This document shows, in pieces, positions 35,834 to 47,653 of a DNA stretch of 64,000 nucleotides. Both the position numbers and the translations under genes were made by a program. The stretch is taken from NCBI GenBank assembly GCA_973895155.1, contig OZ316891.1:15562001-15626000 (forward strand), in the 5' to 3' direction. Each line of letters begins with the position of its first letter. Within the stretch, counting starts at the first letter, position 1. The notes beneath the pieces are model-generated. The model had not been told where the DNA came from. It saw only the letters and a program-made list of their open reading frames with translations, and made no database searches. This DNA comes from Marsupella aquatica (lineage: Eukaryota; Marchantiophyta).

Positions 35834-37044
35834 AACTTTACAAGTAAAAAAGGAAACTTAACATTACATGCCACAATGAGATTGATTCCTTGTGGATCTT
35901 GTGTCCATCTTATTATTACTATGATTCATGCCACAATAACATGGGACATTGAATGCCAAATGGACCTCCACATCTTCCAAAATGCTAGTCATTTGTAACC
36001 CAGATGGACTGCATGGAAACCCTCTTTTCAGCTCATATACTACATATGACACCAATGAGTGAAATGCAGTCAACAAATAAGACAGTCAATTCTCAATGAA
36101 GTTAGACTATATGAGGTGCATTTGAAAGAGATTTTCAACATGCTTCCCAGAAAAGTTGGACTGAACTGAATCTCGAGGGAGATAGTGAATGTCAAAGTTA
36201 ACTGCTAAGTAACTTTGAAAAGAAATGTGTGCCAGTAAGTGAGAGAAGTAATCTGTAGAAATTCATATCTCTATCAATTCCTCAGGAAAACTTGAAATAT
36301 TAGACTGGTTGATAAGATTTATGAGCCTAAGAAGAGCCTGTGCTATTGGATATCCAATGAAACATTGAAGGTCAAACTTTGGTGTTGAAAACATGTTGGA
36401 AAAGAAAGGTGTCAAAGGCGTCATGGTCCGCACAAGTTATCGAGTTCATGAGCTCAATTCGAGGGAACCAGCTCTTTTTCTAGTGGCAAAATTTTGCTAG
36501 ATCCCACCCCTCCAAAATGTATTTGCCACTTTTGGCAAAACATGCTACATTTTCTGTCTCCCATTAGTCACATTTTCAGTCTCCCGTTTAGCCACATACC
36601 CCCTAGCCAGAATCTAATGGTCATCCTTAAATCTAGGGAGATCTAATGGTCAAAAAATCATTCAGGAAAAATAGACAAATAATTTTGCTAGCATCTTCTC
36701 ATTCACACAGGCCGACATATTTTATGCACCATGCATTTTGGTGCGCTTTTGTATAAATCAAACTGCCAAAAAACAAAGAGCACCCAATCGGGTGACAAGT
36801 CCCTCAGGCAAGAAACCCAATCAAGGGAGAAAAAGCAAAGAGCCAAAAAGCCAAAAGAACTGGGAAAAGAGCCCCAAGGCAAGAAAGTTGGGTGCTTTAA
36901 AGTTCAGAGGCTCTTTATCAAACATTTGATATGCACCATACATTCTGATTTGCTTGTTGGCGTTGAAAAGTTCAGAGGTTTCATTTGGTTTTTTGGTGGC
37001 AAGATAAATAAATGAGAGGGATATGCTTAGTAGACCCCCTTCTG
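35834..37044. other. Intergenic, no gene recognised
   Basis: A purine-rich stretch near 36,775-36,900 with repeated AAAGAGCCAAAAAGCC-type words resembles, in reverse, 41,060-41,180. Nothing else is supported. Confidence 0.4.
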
Positions 37045-37242
37045 GAAAAAAGTTTGCTTAATCAACCCCTTGGATACTTTTCCCCAATCTGGACCATTGA
37101 TGAACCTTTCAATCTCAGATCTGGGCTGTTCATAGACCTCAGGGAAAAAAGTTTGCTTAATCAACCCCTTGGATACTTTTCCCCAATCTGGACCATTCAT
37201 GAACCTTTCAATCTCAGATCTGGGCTGTTCATAGACCTCAGG
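37045..37242. repeat. 99-bp tandem duplication, two near-identical units
   Basis: GGAAAAAAGTTTGCTTAATC...CATAGACCTCAGG occurs twice in direct succession with one or two differences. Both strands stay open across it only because 99 is divisible by three. Confidence 0.95.
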
Positions 37243-38140
37243 GGGGTCGATTAAGTAACAAGTTTCATTTTGGGAGTCGATCAAGCAAATACCTCGAATA
37301 AATGATTATCTTAAACTCCATGGTAGTCACCTGCAAATGCAGACGGGATTCCGCTGAGATTTCATTCTAAGAGTCTCTTTACAAATCTTTCAAGGCAAAA
37401 CGAAGAGTCTCCTAACAATGAGACGGTCCAAAGCCACCAGTAACTGCTGATTAAGCGGCTGCAATCTTCACTGCACGGCGATAAAAGTCACTCGAGCACA
37501 TGATTGTGCTTTGAAGTCACTGGGCGAAGCTTTCCTGTGAACTTAGCTTGAAGTGAAGAGTGACAGCTTTGTCCTCACCGGCTTTGTTTTTGTTTTTGCT
37601 CCCGATGCTGGCCTGGCTCTTGCCATCATTCCAAAGCACTTCCATATCGCACTTCCATACCTTTGCCTTCAAGACTGGAATTCTTTCAAATCTTCTGGGC
37701 AATCAAGAGTCTGCAGGACTATTCAAATAGTGTGGAGATAATTATACCACACTACGACCGGGAAACAGGAATCCCAAAAAGGCAGGGGACCCAATCAGAG
37801 CTGGTGAAAAGGTGTGGTCGGCGGACTGGCAGAGGCTAGACAGTTCTTGCTCGTGCAGGCAGCATGTGCTTGTGTCTACAAACAGTGTAAACTGGACGGT
37901 TGTGACGTACGTGAACAGGTTTTGAGAAGGATGGAGCTAAATTTAGGGGGCTTTACAAGAAAACCAGACAACAAATGACAGACAACAAATGACCAGTCAT
38001 TTCCAAGATTTTTGCTTCAAGTTTTAGTAAGAACCCTTCATATCAAGTGACCTGTCCAGGTTGGTATCGACCGCTAGTGACACCAAGTTTAGTGACCTGT
38101 CCTTGTTGGTATCTTGGTATCAAGATACCGCTAGTGACAT
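37243..38140. other. Intergenic, no gene recognised
   Basis: A partly duplicated AGTGACCTGTCC--GTTGGTATC block lies near 38,046 and 38,090, ending in a GGTATCTTGGTATCAAGATACC palindrome at about 38,107-38,128. Confidence 0.45.
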
Positions 38141-38382
38141 AAAATTTGTAAGAGGACAAAGAAGTCCAGCAAAATACTTGATGGGCCCTCTAGCTAAAGA
38201 TATTCCTGACCAGCCCCTAACTTTTCAAATATACTTAATGGGGCCCCTTGTCCCTGTAACCCTTCTCAAGACCTGTCATATTATTTTTTCCATTTTTTAA
38301 CTGTAACATGACCATACAATTATCTAAGTCAGTCCATCATATATATTGGCTAGAAGCAAATTTTAGTGTACTCTTCCTGAAA

Positions 38383-38424
<42 letters not shown>

Positions 38425-39667
38425 GTATGTACAAAGTATTTCACCCCTGTCACTCTCATAGTCATTTTCAATTACTCCTGCATAGAAAGTAGGGAGTCAT
38501 GTCCAAAGTACTCTGTGAAATATACAAGTGAATGGATTCCTAGCTCATGGAAGAAGCGTCGGCCAAACCCAAAAAGACAGAGAAGTTGGTTTTAAAAACC
38601 GGAGCTTGTGGTCAAATAGCAAATTGTTTGCCTCCAAATCCAGAGGATGGTAGTAAAGGGGATCATCGACTGGATGTTTTGCAAAACTGAATTACTTAGG
38701 CAGGATTCGGGAGTGAAGCCGCATGCTAAACTGTCAATGTCTTCGTAGTTTTTACAGATTGGACTGGTGGTCATAGGGTGTGACATGCAAAGTGAAATTT
38801 TTAAGGTCACTTTGAGTCAACCTAGAGACGTGAATTGCGATATGATTTTGATAGCCAATTTTGTGGTTGTTGCACCAACATTGAGCTCAAAATTATAAGG
38901 TCGTATAACTTCTTTAACAATTTTTACTATGCTCATCTTTATGAATTCAATTGATGCCTTATGAATTCAATTAATGCCTTGTGTACTAAGCTAAAGAATA
39001 GAAAGTGTCGGTTAATTGGCATTGTGTAAATTGCCTGTAATACTCTACCTAGGTGCTCACATCCAAAAAAATATCACAAAAATGACACCAAGGAAATGCT
39101 CACGTCTAAGGTGAATATTTCCAAAAATGTAATTTTTTAAGCCCCACATGATTTATTTGCAAAAAACAACTTTAAAAAATAGTACCCAAATAGCACCCGG
39201 ATAGCACCCAAAACCATTGGTTCACCTTCCCAAAATTCAGGTAATACTATGCTTTGGAGAAATATTTTCAGGTATGAATAATTCCAAAAAGTTGAGAGAA
39301 AATATCTAAAGAGGGCACATATTAAGTACCTTAAGTACTATTTCCTTTGCATAAGTATTTCAAAATATGAAACAAATGAATATGGGAATGAGAAAGGCTA
39401 AATACTTTTTACATGAGTTATATACATATTTTCAAACAAGAGTACACTTAATTGCTTCTAGACAATACATCTAGTGAACTCACATAGATAGTTGTACAGT
39501 ATGTTACAATTAAAAAATAATATGACAGGTCCTAAGTGAGGATTACAGGGACAAGGGGCCCCATTAAGTTATTTGAAAAGTTAAGGGCTGGGCAAGAATG
39601 CCTTTAGCTAGAGGGGGCCATCAAGTATTTTGCTGCAAAGAAGTCACTTTTTGCCAACTTAAATTTT
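38141..39667. mobile_element. Non-autonomous DNA transposon with ~245-bp terminal inverted repeats
   Basis: About 38,143-38,386 is mirrored as the reverse complement at about 39,412-39,665. Shared blocks, in order from outside in, are AAAATACTTGATGG, CCCTCTAGCTAAAG, TTAATGGGGCCCCTTGTCCCTGTAA, GACCTGTCATATTATTTTTT, and TAGAAGCAA...AGTGTACTCTT. The ~1 kb between the arms has no coding signal. The long TIRs suggest a Mutator-like or foldback element. Arms are clearly diverged, so it is old. I could not fix a target duplication. Confidence 0.75.
38387..38422. repeat. (AT)18 microsatellite
   Basis: Perfect AT dinucleotide run at the inner edge of the left TIR arm. Confidence 0.97.
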
Positions 39668-40324
39668 TTTCCAACTAATGGTTTTGGCAAATTATGGTAA
39701 CCTGGATCCACATGGGTTTGCTTGGGGGACAGTGACCTTTCTACACTATATTGAGAGGTCACTTGTGCAAGAAATCCCAGTTAGTATTGTACATGCAACC
39801 GGGACTTCTACCAATCCTACATAAACTAATTCCCCAAATGCTTTTTGTGTGCATTGTAATTTGGCCAAAAATTGGATCACCTCTTCAGGTTATATGTTTT
39901 TAATTCTGGAGGAGCATTCCTGGGAAACTCATTTCTTGTTGTCCATTCGGTATTTCTTGTTGCCCACTCGGTGTTGCAATTATGCTGCTGAAGTGAAGCC
40001 ATGAGAGTGAATGGCGTCACATTTCTAAATGCTGCCTATAGTGTGCGTATACACATAAGTGCAGAGTTTGCTTGACATGAGTCTTCTTAATGAGCTTAGC
40101 ACAGTTGTAGCAGTTTTCATTGTGACAAGTGAATTTCCAAGTTCAAGCTTCATTAGTTGACCAGCTTGTGCAAAAACCCTGGTTGTATAATGCAATTCAC
40201 CAAAAGACTTTGCACACAAAGACTTGACGCTCAGGAAAAACTGGAGGTCACCATCACATAGGACTGAATGGGGCAGGCGGGCTACATCCAAGAGCGGGAC
40301 CCAATGGGGTATAATAAATGACTT
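39668..40324. other. Intergenic, nothing recognised
   Basis: No coding or repeat signal that I can support. Confidence 0.45.
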
Positions 40325-41020
40325 TTCTAGGACCTGTAGATCTGAATTATTGTGAAAGGACCTATTGTTCTCGTCTTATTCTGCGGTACAGATTTAGACC
40401 CAGCACTTTTTTTTTGTTGGAAACACTCTCATTGGACTTGTGGATCAGGAATGGTAAATCAATCGCTTCTCATTTGTCGGTAGCACTGCATGACCACTTT
40501 TTTGGTCGGAAGGAAATCTAATTGGACCTATGGATCACCTTTTTTGTTCAACTCTTTTGGTCTGGAGGCAGTCTAATTGGACCTCTAGAACAGCTTTTGG
40601 TGGGGAGGCAGTCTAAGTGGACCACATTGCTGTATAGGATAACCAATGTCTGGCCGAGGGGCTCTAGGCTGTAACCTTGCATGCATCCAGAGTGTGAGAG
40701 TAAGCTGGCGGGCTGCACTTGGGAAGCTTTTTTTAACATCGAGGTAGCAGGTTGCAGCCCCTAGCCCTGCCCAGACCTTGGATATCATATGTAAATACTG
40801 TCTGGAAAAAATTTCCCCGCCATTTACTTGTGGGCACCAGATAATGAGAATTGGCGTGTGGACTAGAAAAGGGTTACACCAGATAATGAGAATAGGAGCC
40901 TGGACTATAAATGGTCACCTCCTAATCTTTATTCCGTACTGAACTTACCCTCCCAAGGTGATCTAATTGGACCTCTGGATCAGCTTTTTTGGTAAGGAGG
41001 GAGTCTGATCAAACCTGTGA
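40325..41020. repeat. Scattered short repeat around TCTAATTGGACCTNTGGATCAGCTTTT
   Basis: Variants occur near 40,430, 40,517, 40,570 and 40,969, usually followed by TTTTGGT-GGAGG-AGTC. A separate ACCAGATAATGAGAAT block is duplicated at about 40,838 and 40,877. Confidence 0.7.
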
Positions 41021-41194
41021 ATCAAAACACAAGTGACTTCCATTTTTTTTGTCCTGACCTACTTGTAAAGCTCTCTTTTTGTGGCTCTTGGGCTTTTTGG
41101 CTCTTTGGTTTCCTCCATTAATTTCCCCCCATTTTTGCCTTTTTGGCCTGAGGGATCCCGTTTCCCAGTAGGCTTCTTTTTGGACTTTGGCAAT

Positions 41195-41430
41195 GATATG
41201 TATAAGAAAGAAAAGGACAACAAGTGATATATATATAAGAAAGCAAGCAAAACCAGGGGATACATATAAGAAAGCAAGGGAAAACTAGTGATACATTTCC
41301 TCTGACATGCCTTGATGGCCCACTGGTTCCCCTATCAGTGGGGTCCGCGCAAAATAAATTGAAATTAGAATAAAACAGAAACAACCAGTGATCGAAGAAA
41401 GCAAGGGAAAACCAGTGACATATATAAGAA
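41195..41430. repeat. Degenerate ~36-bp repeat (ATATAAGAAAGCAAGGGAAAACCAGTGATAC)
   Basis: At least four variants occur, three close together at about 41,198-41,295 and one near 41,393-41,430. Confidence 0.7.
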
Positions 41431-42480
41431 GGCAAAAACGAAAACAAAAAAATGGCAAGGAAAAAGCAGGAAGACCAAAGACGAAAAAAATAAAATAGCC
41501 CGAGAGTCCCGTAAAGAATCTGGACATCGGTAGAGTAGGACTGTGTACGGCGAAAGTTGGTGTTGTTGGCCGTTGTTAGTTGAGGGAGAAGCAGTGTGGG
41601 CCGTGCGATTTCGGAACTGCAACATAAACGAATGATATAATTAAAATCGTAACAGACCAGACCCAGCTACTGTACAGGTCTAGTCGAGCCGTCGAGGGGC
41701 TTGGTATGCCTATTTATTATTATTGCAGGACCAGAAGAGACGAGCAGTTAGCACCGCCTCGCCGAGTCGCCTCCCTCCCTCACTCGCTGTTCATATAGCA
41801 AGCAGAGGCCCTCGTGCCAAAATTCATTACACGATCACACGACATTATCGAATCATTATTATCGCCGCCTCGTCCTCTCTTCTCCTCCCCTCCCTTTTGC
41901 ACATTGCCTCGACAGGTGGGTCATCCAATAAGAGCAGAGCCGGGAGCACATCCGAGTGGACAGTGGCACAAGTTAGGAACACTCTGAATAGCCGTCGGTG
42001 TTGTCTGTGCTTCTCTTGTGAATGCAGTAGAAGAAGGAGGTGTTTGATTTGATCGACTGGGGTTGTTTCAGGCACCATAGCCGTGCTGCTGACTGATGTT
42101 GCCGGTTGATGGGAAGTCGAGATCAGTTTGGCTTTTTGCGACGCAGGAATTGAACACCCAGCTTACACGGTCGCTTGTGCTTCTGATAGAATGGGATGAA
42201 ATCGATTTAAGTCTCAGCTGACAATTCGCTTGTGCTGCGAGTAGGAGGGGCACTTTTCGTTCATCTGGGAGTTTGAGGTTCTTTGAAACCGATCGTCGTT
42301 TTGGCTCTACTGACAGAGCGAGAGGATGCGTTATTTACAGCATCTGACATAGCTTCACAAGGAGAAGAAGATATTGTGTGTGTTTTTTGTAAAGGTAGCT
42401 TGAAGCTTTTACGAGAAGCGTCGGCAGCGGCCTCGGAACGGTACGAGAGCGGCATTCGATCCGATTGAGGGTGAGAGAGG
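41431..42480 (+). other. Promoter and 5' leader region of the MFS transporter gene
   Basis: Composition shifts to higher GC after about 41,700. A TATTTATTATTATT stretch at 41,709-41,725 directly before CAG could be a TATA-like element or the end of a 5'-UTR intron; I cannot decide. No coding exon precedes the ATG at 42,481. Confidence 0.4.
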
Positions 42481-45268
42481 ATGGCAGAGTCTCGGAACTC
42501 AAGGACAGTTCTCAAATGGATGGGTTTCGTAGCAGCGATATGGGTTCAATCGATATCAGGGAACAATTACACCTTCGCCAACTATTCGGCTGATCTGAAG
42601 AGTGTGATGAATTATAACCAGGTGCAACTCAATGCCCTCGGAGTTGCCAAGGACGTGGGAAAAAGTGTGGGACTCCTAGCGGGCTTCCTTTCCGACTTCC
42701 TTCCCCCGCAAATCATTCTCATGATTGGAGCGGGCGTGGGCGCTCTCGGATATGGAACCACATGGCTCGTTGTTAGCGAGCGGATAGCGCCTCCCTCGTT
42801 TTGGCAGGTTGGTGATGTTTCTTCTTTTTATGATCGGGTTTTGTACGCTCTCTGCCTGTCTCCGTTTACAATTTCAATAATTCGTTTATTGAGTCCAAAG
42901 GCCCGATGAATTTTTCAAGCTGGGCTCTTCAGCCGACCCTGCCTCTGGTGAAATTGTGTAACTTAGGTAGTTCTGTCTGTGTTATGCGGACCCCAGTTCT
43001 CGGGAGGTTCTGAACCTGCGTCTGTCATGGACAGTCAAGTTCTACATTTCCTTTGTGTCGCTATTGCTGGTACACAAAATGCCTAGCTATATAGCTCAAA
43101 GATTGTTGATATCTTTTGATATTTCATAAAATGAGTCAATCTATTTATACAATCAGCATGTAATTAACAGACAATTGTGGCTCGTTGCGACCCACTGAGT
43201 AGAGAAGCGAATTTGGAAAACCGTGTATTGGGAATCTCGTTGGCGGATACAGAGGAAACGCCCGTGCTGACACTTGCTGGAGTGAACCATCTTTCACTTC
43301 AGATCCAAACCATCATCCCGAGCAATGCGGCGTGACTATGTACAAATGCAATTAACCAATTAACATTGCGTTTCTTTCAGTATAAGAAATTTCAGTTGGT
43401 CGGATCTCTCATCGAGTGGTCTTCACTTGATTGCAGATGTGTGTTATTGTCTTCATGGGAGGCAACAGCTCAACTTGGATGAACACTGCAGTGTTGGTAA
43501 CGTGCATGCGCAACTTTGCACGGGATAGAGGCACCGTAGCAGGCATTCTGAAGGGGTTCGTGGGTTTGAGCACAGCCATTTTCACGGTGCTCTGTGCGGC
43601 TCTGTTCACAGGGGACAGCTCGGCCTTTCTGCTCCTCCTTACTTTCCTCCCGGCTATTATGTGCTTGATAGCAGCTATTTTCTTGAGAGAAATACCGCTT
43701 TCAGCTCCAGGAGAAGATCGGGACGGGCACACGAGTTTCGTTGTATTGAACGTTATTTCGTTATGTCTCTCTCTGTACCTTCTTGGGTACACCTTCATTG
43801 GAGACTCATTCTCTCCGTTAGTCTCAAAGCTCTTTGCATTTGGGCTCCTACTGTTCGTGCTCTCTCCTATCGTTGTACCTTGCAGACTTTTGCTTGCGAA
43901 CTGGCTCTCTGGATCTGGTGATTTGAAAAAATCCGCCGGGAATAAGGTTGACGAGACTAGGGAACCTCTCTTGAAGAACAGCAGCGACGTAGAGAGATTG
44001 CAACACAGAGAAAACATTGAACAACTGGTCGTGGCCCCCACTGTTACAGAGAGCACAGCAACCGCCTTGAAAGGTGGATCTGGATCCTTTGCTGATGTAG
44101 CTGGGTATACAAGGCCACAGCTAGGAGAAAACTTCACCCTGTTGGAGATTCTTGCAACGTTGGACTTCTGGGTGTTATTTTTGACGTTCCTCAGTGCTAT
44201 TGGAACTGGAATGGCTGTCATCAATAACATGGGGCAAATTGGAGAGGCACTTGGTCAACCTGACGTTTCCAAATTTGTCTCCTTCATCAGCATTTTTGGA
44301 TTTTTTGGACGTATTGGTGCTGGGGCCGTGTCAGAACATTTTGTCAGGTGCATATCCTCGCCGAATTTGGCCACTAATTGATCATTCTTTCTGTCCTCTT
44401 TTACGAACAGAAGGATGAGAAGGATGACATTACTCTGGTTTTCTTAGTCGCGTAAATTCATCCTCTTGCCTTGTACTTAGTTCTATTTTGGGATTGCAAC
44501 CTCGTTTATCTCTCATGTCGGGTGGATGTGAAGCTACTTGATTGAATTGAAGTAGGGCACATTGAAACGGAAAAGGTGGCTTCAGTTCGTGTTGTGTGAG
44601 GCATGCATTTGGTTATCCGAGTTGCCTCAGATGGTGGTAGAAAGATGTTGACATGAATTGCGGGACAGCTGGACGATTGAGTCGGGTCTGGAACTAAGAC
44701 GAGGTTGTGTGTGCGTTTGTGTTCATGTTTTTACAGAGTTGCAGCTCTTCCGAGGCCGGTGTGGATGGCTGGGTCAAAAGTGATCATGATATTGGGTTAC
44801 TTAGCACTGGCTTGGGGCGTCTCAGGATCGCTCACATTTGGCTCTATCATAGTGGGGATATGCTATGGCGTGCACATTACCATTGTTGTGGCAACTTCAT
44901 CAGAAATGTTTGGTCTGAAGTGTTTTGGCACTACCTACAACATCTTGGTCCTAAATATTCCGTTGGGTTCATTCTTGTTCTCGGGACTTCTGGCAGGGTA
45001 TCTGTACGACAAGGAAGCACTAGAGAAGGTTTCTCCACACAATACCTTTTTAAGTAAGCTACTGAGAATGAATTCGTTTTCTGACGAGGCCACCAAGTGT
45101 TATGGGACCCATTGTTATAGGGCGCTGTTCATAATTATGTCATTTGTGCTAGCTGCGGGGCTTGTATTAGATCTCATCCTGATTCTCAGACTCAGACCTG
45201 TGTTTCAAAGACTGTATGGATCAAGGTTGGTCTCGTGTAGAGCTGAAGAGACAGACAGGAGGAGATAG
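42481..45268 (+). CDS. Nodulin-like / NFD4-type MFS transporter, three exons
   Basis: Exons 42,481-42,807, 43,437-44,347 and 44,737-45,268 join with GT-AG borders (phases 0 and 2) to 589 residues, the usual size of plant nodulin-like MFS proteins. The N-terminal Nodulin-like domain holds W-x-Q-S-I-S-G-N-N-Y-T-F and NQVQLNALGVAKDVGKSVG. SFWQMCVIVFMGGNSSTWMNTA and RGTVAGILKGFVGLSTA follow across the first junction. After a hydrophilic loop (about residues 255-330) come WVLFLTFLSAIGTGMAVINN, FVSFISIFGFFGRIGAGAVSE and the C-terminal half with GICYGVHITIVVATSSEMFGLKCFGTTYN and LNIPLGSFLFSGLLAGYLYD. About 12 membrane helices are expected. Substrate and membrane are unknown; relatives have been linked to plastid, vacuole or plasma membrane. 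It converges with the bHLH gene on its right. Confidence 0.95.
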
Positions 45269-47653
45269 GAGCCCAAGTCCACTCCCGTCCAAAGTAAGGA
45301 GCTGTTAGCTGCATTGGGCCATAACCACGATTTTGTGCTGGTCAACTTTACCAGAACGGTCCCAAGGAGATCAGTTCAGTTAAGAATGTTCCATAGTTAG
45401 TGAAACCAATTTTATCTCCAGTACGGGTGAAAGTCGGTGACAACCTTTACTGCTAGTTTCTTGTTTACAGCCCTGCTCAATGTAAGGAGAAGTTCTTCCG
45501 TGTTTCTTTTCGTACCCCTCTACCGACTAGTATCCATTGATCTTGCACATGAAGCTGTTTGAAGAAACTGAGCTCACCAATTACTTCGGTTTTGATGGAG
45601 GATTTGTCATTTCAAGGGAAGGGTGTTCGCCGCAGTGCACTAACCAACTCATTTCGTGGTCAACCTGAACGTGAATCGAAACAAGAGGGATGATTGAAGG
45701 TCGCTAAAGCAACACCAAACCAATAGCTCTTATCATGGATGACGCCACCGTCCTCGTTAGGCTGTTTCTTTACCCGTTCTCATCCATGAGATCCTGAAGC
45801 AAATTGTCTGTTGTACAATGAAGGACGATTCTTCGCTTTGACGACCTAGGAGTTGTACGACGCTGACAGCTTCCTTGCCCTAGGGAATCTTTCTAGAAGC
45901 CATTTTTGGGGCCAATAGCAATAGTTGGGGTCAGAGACGCAAGTTCAGGGCTTAGAGTTGCTAGAATCTCCTAGTACAAAGCCCAGATAGAAAGATTATC
46001 GACACTGGAGGTCATTCCATCAGACAGACTATAAAACTTGTACACAATTTCATTCAACAACGTAACCACCAGACCAACAAAACTTTGGGATACTGCTAGT
46101 GAAGGTTGGGTAGAAAGGCAGAAGCTTACAAGAAAAGGGTTGATAAACTGTACTTGTAGCTTGCACGAAACGGTAATCAGAAATTATCTGACCTTGTCCA
46201 TCTGAACTGACATGTTCGTCTGCGAAATCATTCATGACCTCCAACACCATCTTGCGAAATTCTAACTGAGCTAAGACTACAAGAAAACTACAGTACATCC
46301 TTCTATACATTGTACTCACAAGCAACAGGTCACAGAACTAATAGCTGTAATTATAATCATGTCCATGTGCATAACTACTGAAGTAAACCCAGGAAGTTAA
46401 AGGTGCACGACAGTTTTATGCTAAGAATGTGCTGACCTATTACGGTGAGCCCGTTCGTTGTCTAAAATTCGAGACAGACCAAGCACAGGCGAAACCAAAG
46501 TTAAAGAGCACAGCTGCTTAAAGAAATAGTAGGTGGCTGGCTGAAAGTCCGTTTGAAAGTTGAAAAGTACGACCCTTAACTACTTAAAGTATGCAACCAC
46601 TTACCTGATGACGGTAAGTTCAATACCCTAGCGGACGTTGCCTATTAGGTTGTCAATATCTCGTCATAAAGTTATCGTGGAATTTGACCAAGTCCTGGAG
46701 GGACCCCACCAGAAAAGCGGAAAGGCATTACGTTCTTGTTCGTGGAAATTGACCAGTTTATAAATCTTGCAACACAACACTTTCCCCGCGCCCCGCTTCC
46801 CCAGGTGCTCTTAATCGACTTCCTTTCCCTAACGAAGAGGTCAAACTCACTTAACAACCGTAGGTTGCTACTGAAGTTTCTTTGGGCTCTAATCATTGGG
46901 CGTCTTCTCTGCCAACTATTGAGCCAATTGTCAGTTTGAATCCCCGCAATTAATCAGTTCCCCCATTTCCACTATAAAAACTATATGTATTTGAGTAGGA
47001 TCAGAGTACAATCTCAGAATAACTCCAGAATCTGACGAGGGGACACTCATGGAGTGATTCTTAATCGATAGGTTAAGTTGTAAGAACCAACAAATAACTG
47101 GTGGACTATAATGCACTTGAATCGTCCAAACCAGCTTTATAATAGTAGTGGCACGAAGCTATCAATTCCCACTATCGTGACAGTCTACAATTGGGTCTCT
47201 GCTCAAGAGGTATCGGCGGTGCACGGGACATGAAACACAACAACACTCCTCCGAACATGTTATCCTAGTGAGTTCATTATTGGTACTGCAAAAGAGTTAA
47301 CCATACAAGGCCAGCTTCTCTCTGTAGGCAATACCCAAAGGATGAAATAGAACTTCTCATCACTACTTCTCAAAGATGGAATGCAAGAAATAGATTCTGG
47401 TCAATCTGTAAATGAATCCAAGTGATTGGTCCTTCTGTGCAATTGAAATTGTTGGACAAGGCTACCAGAACAGATACTCTGTTTACAAAGCTAAAACTTA
47501 ATAGGTGGCAAATGGATTTCAACACTTGGAATAGGATACCCTTTGATAGAAGAGACTGTCTTGGTTGCAGTCTTTAATTCTAAAGTTTCTGAACGACGTA
47601 GAGATAGGAAGGCGGTGTAATTAAAAGGGGCAAGAAACGTTGGAGGAGGTCGC
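45269..47653. other. Intergenic between the convergent MFS and bHLH genes
   Basis: It should hold both 3' UTRs. A minus-strand 91-codon frame at 46,050-46,325 and a 38-codon plus frame from 45,549 have no recognisable motif and I do not call them genes. Confidence 0.4.

Noticed and set aside
37012-37284. Repetitive 80-85-codon frames on both strands
   Set aside because: They come only from the 99-bp duplication, whose length is a multiple of three.
46050-46325. 91-codon minus-strand frame between the MFS and bHLH genes
   Set aside because: No recognisable domain; it lies where 3' UTRs are expected.
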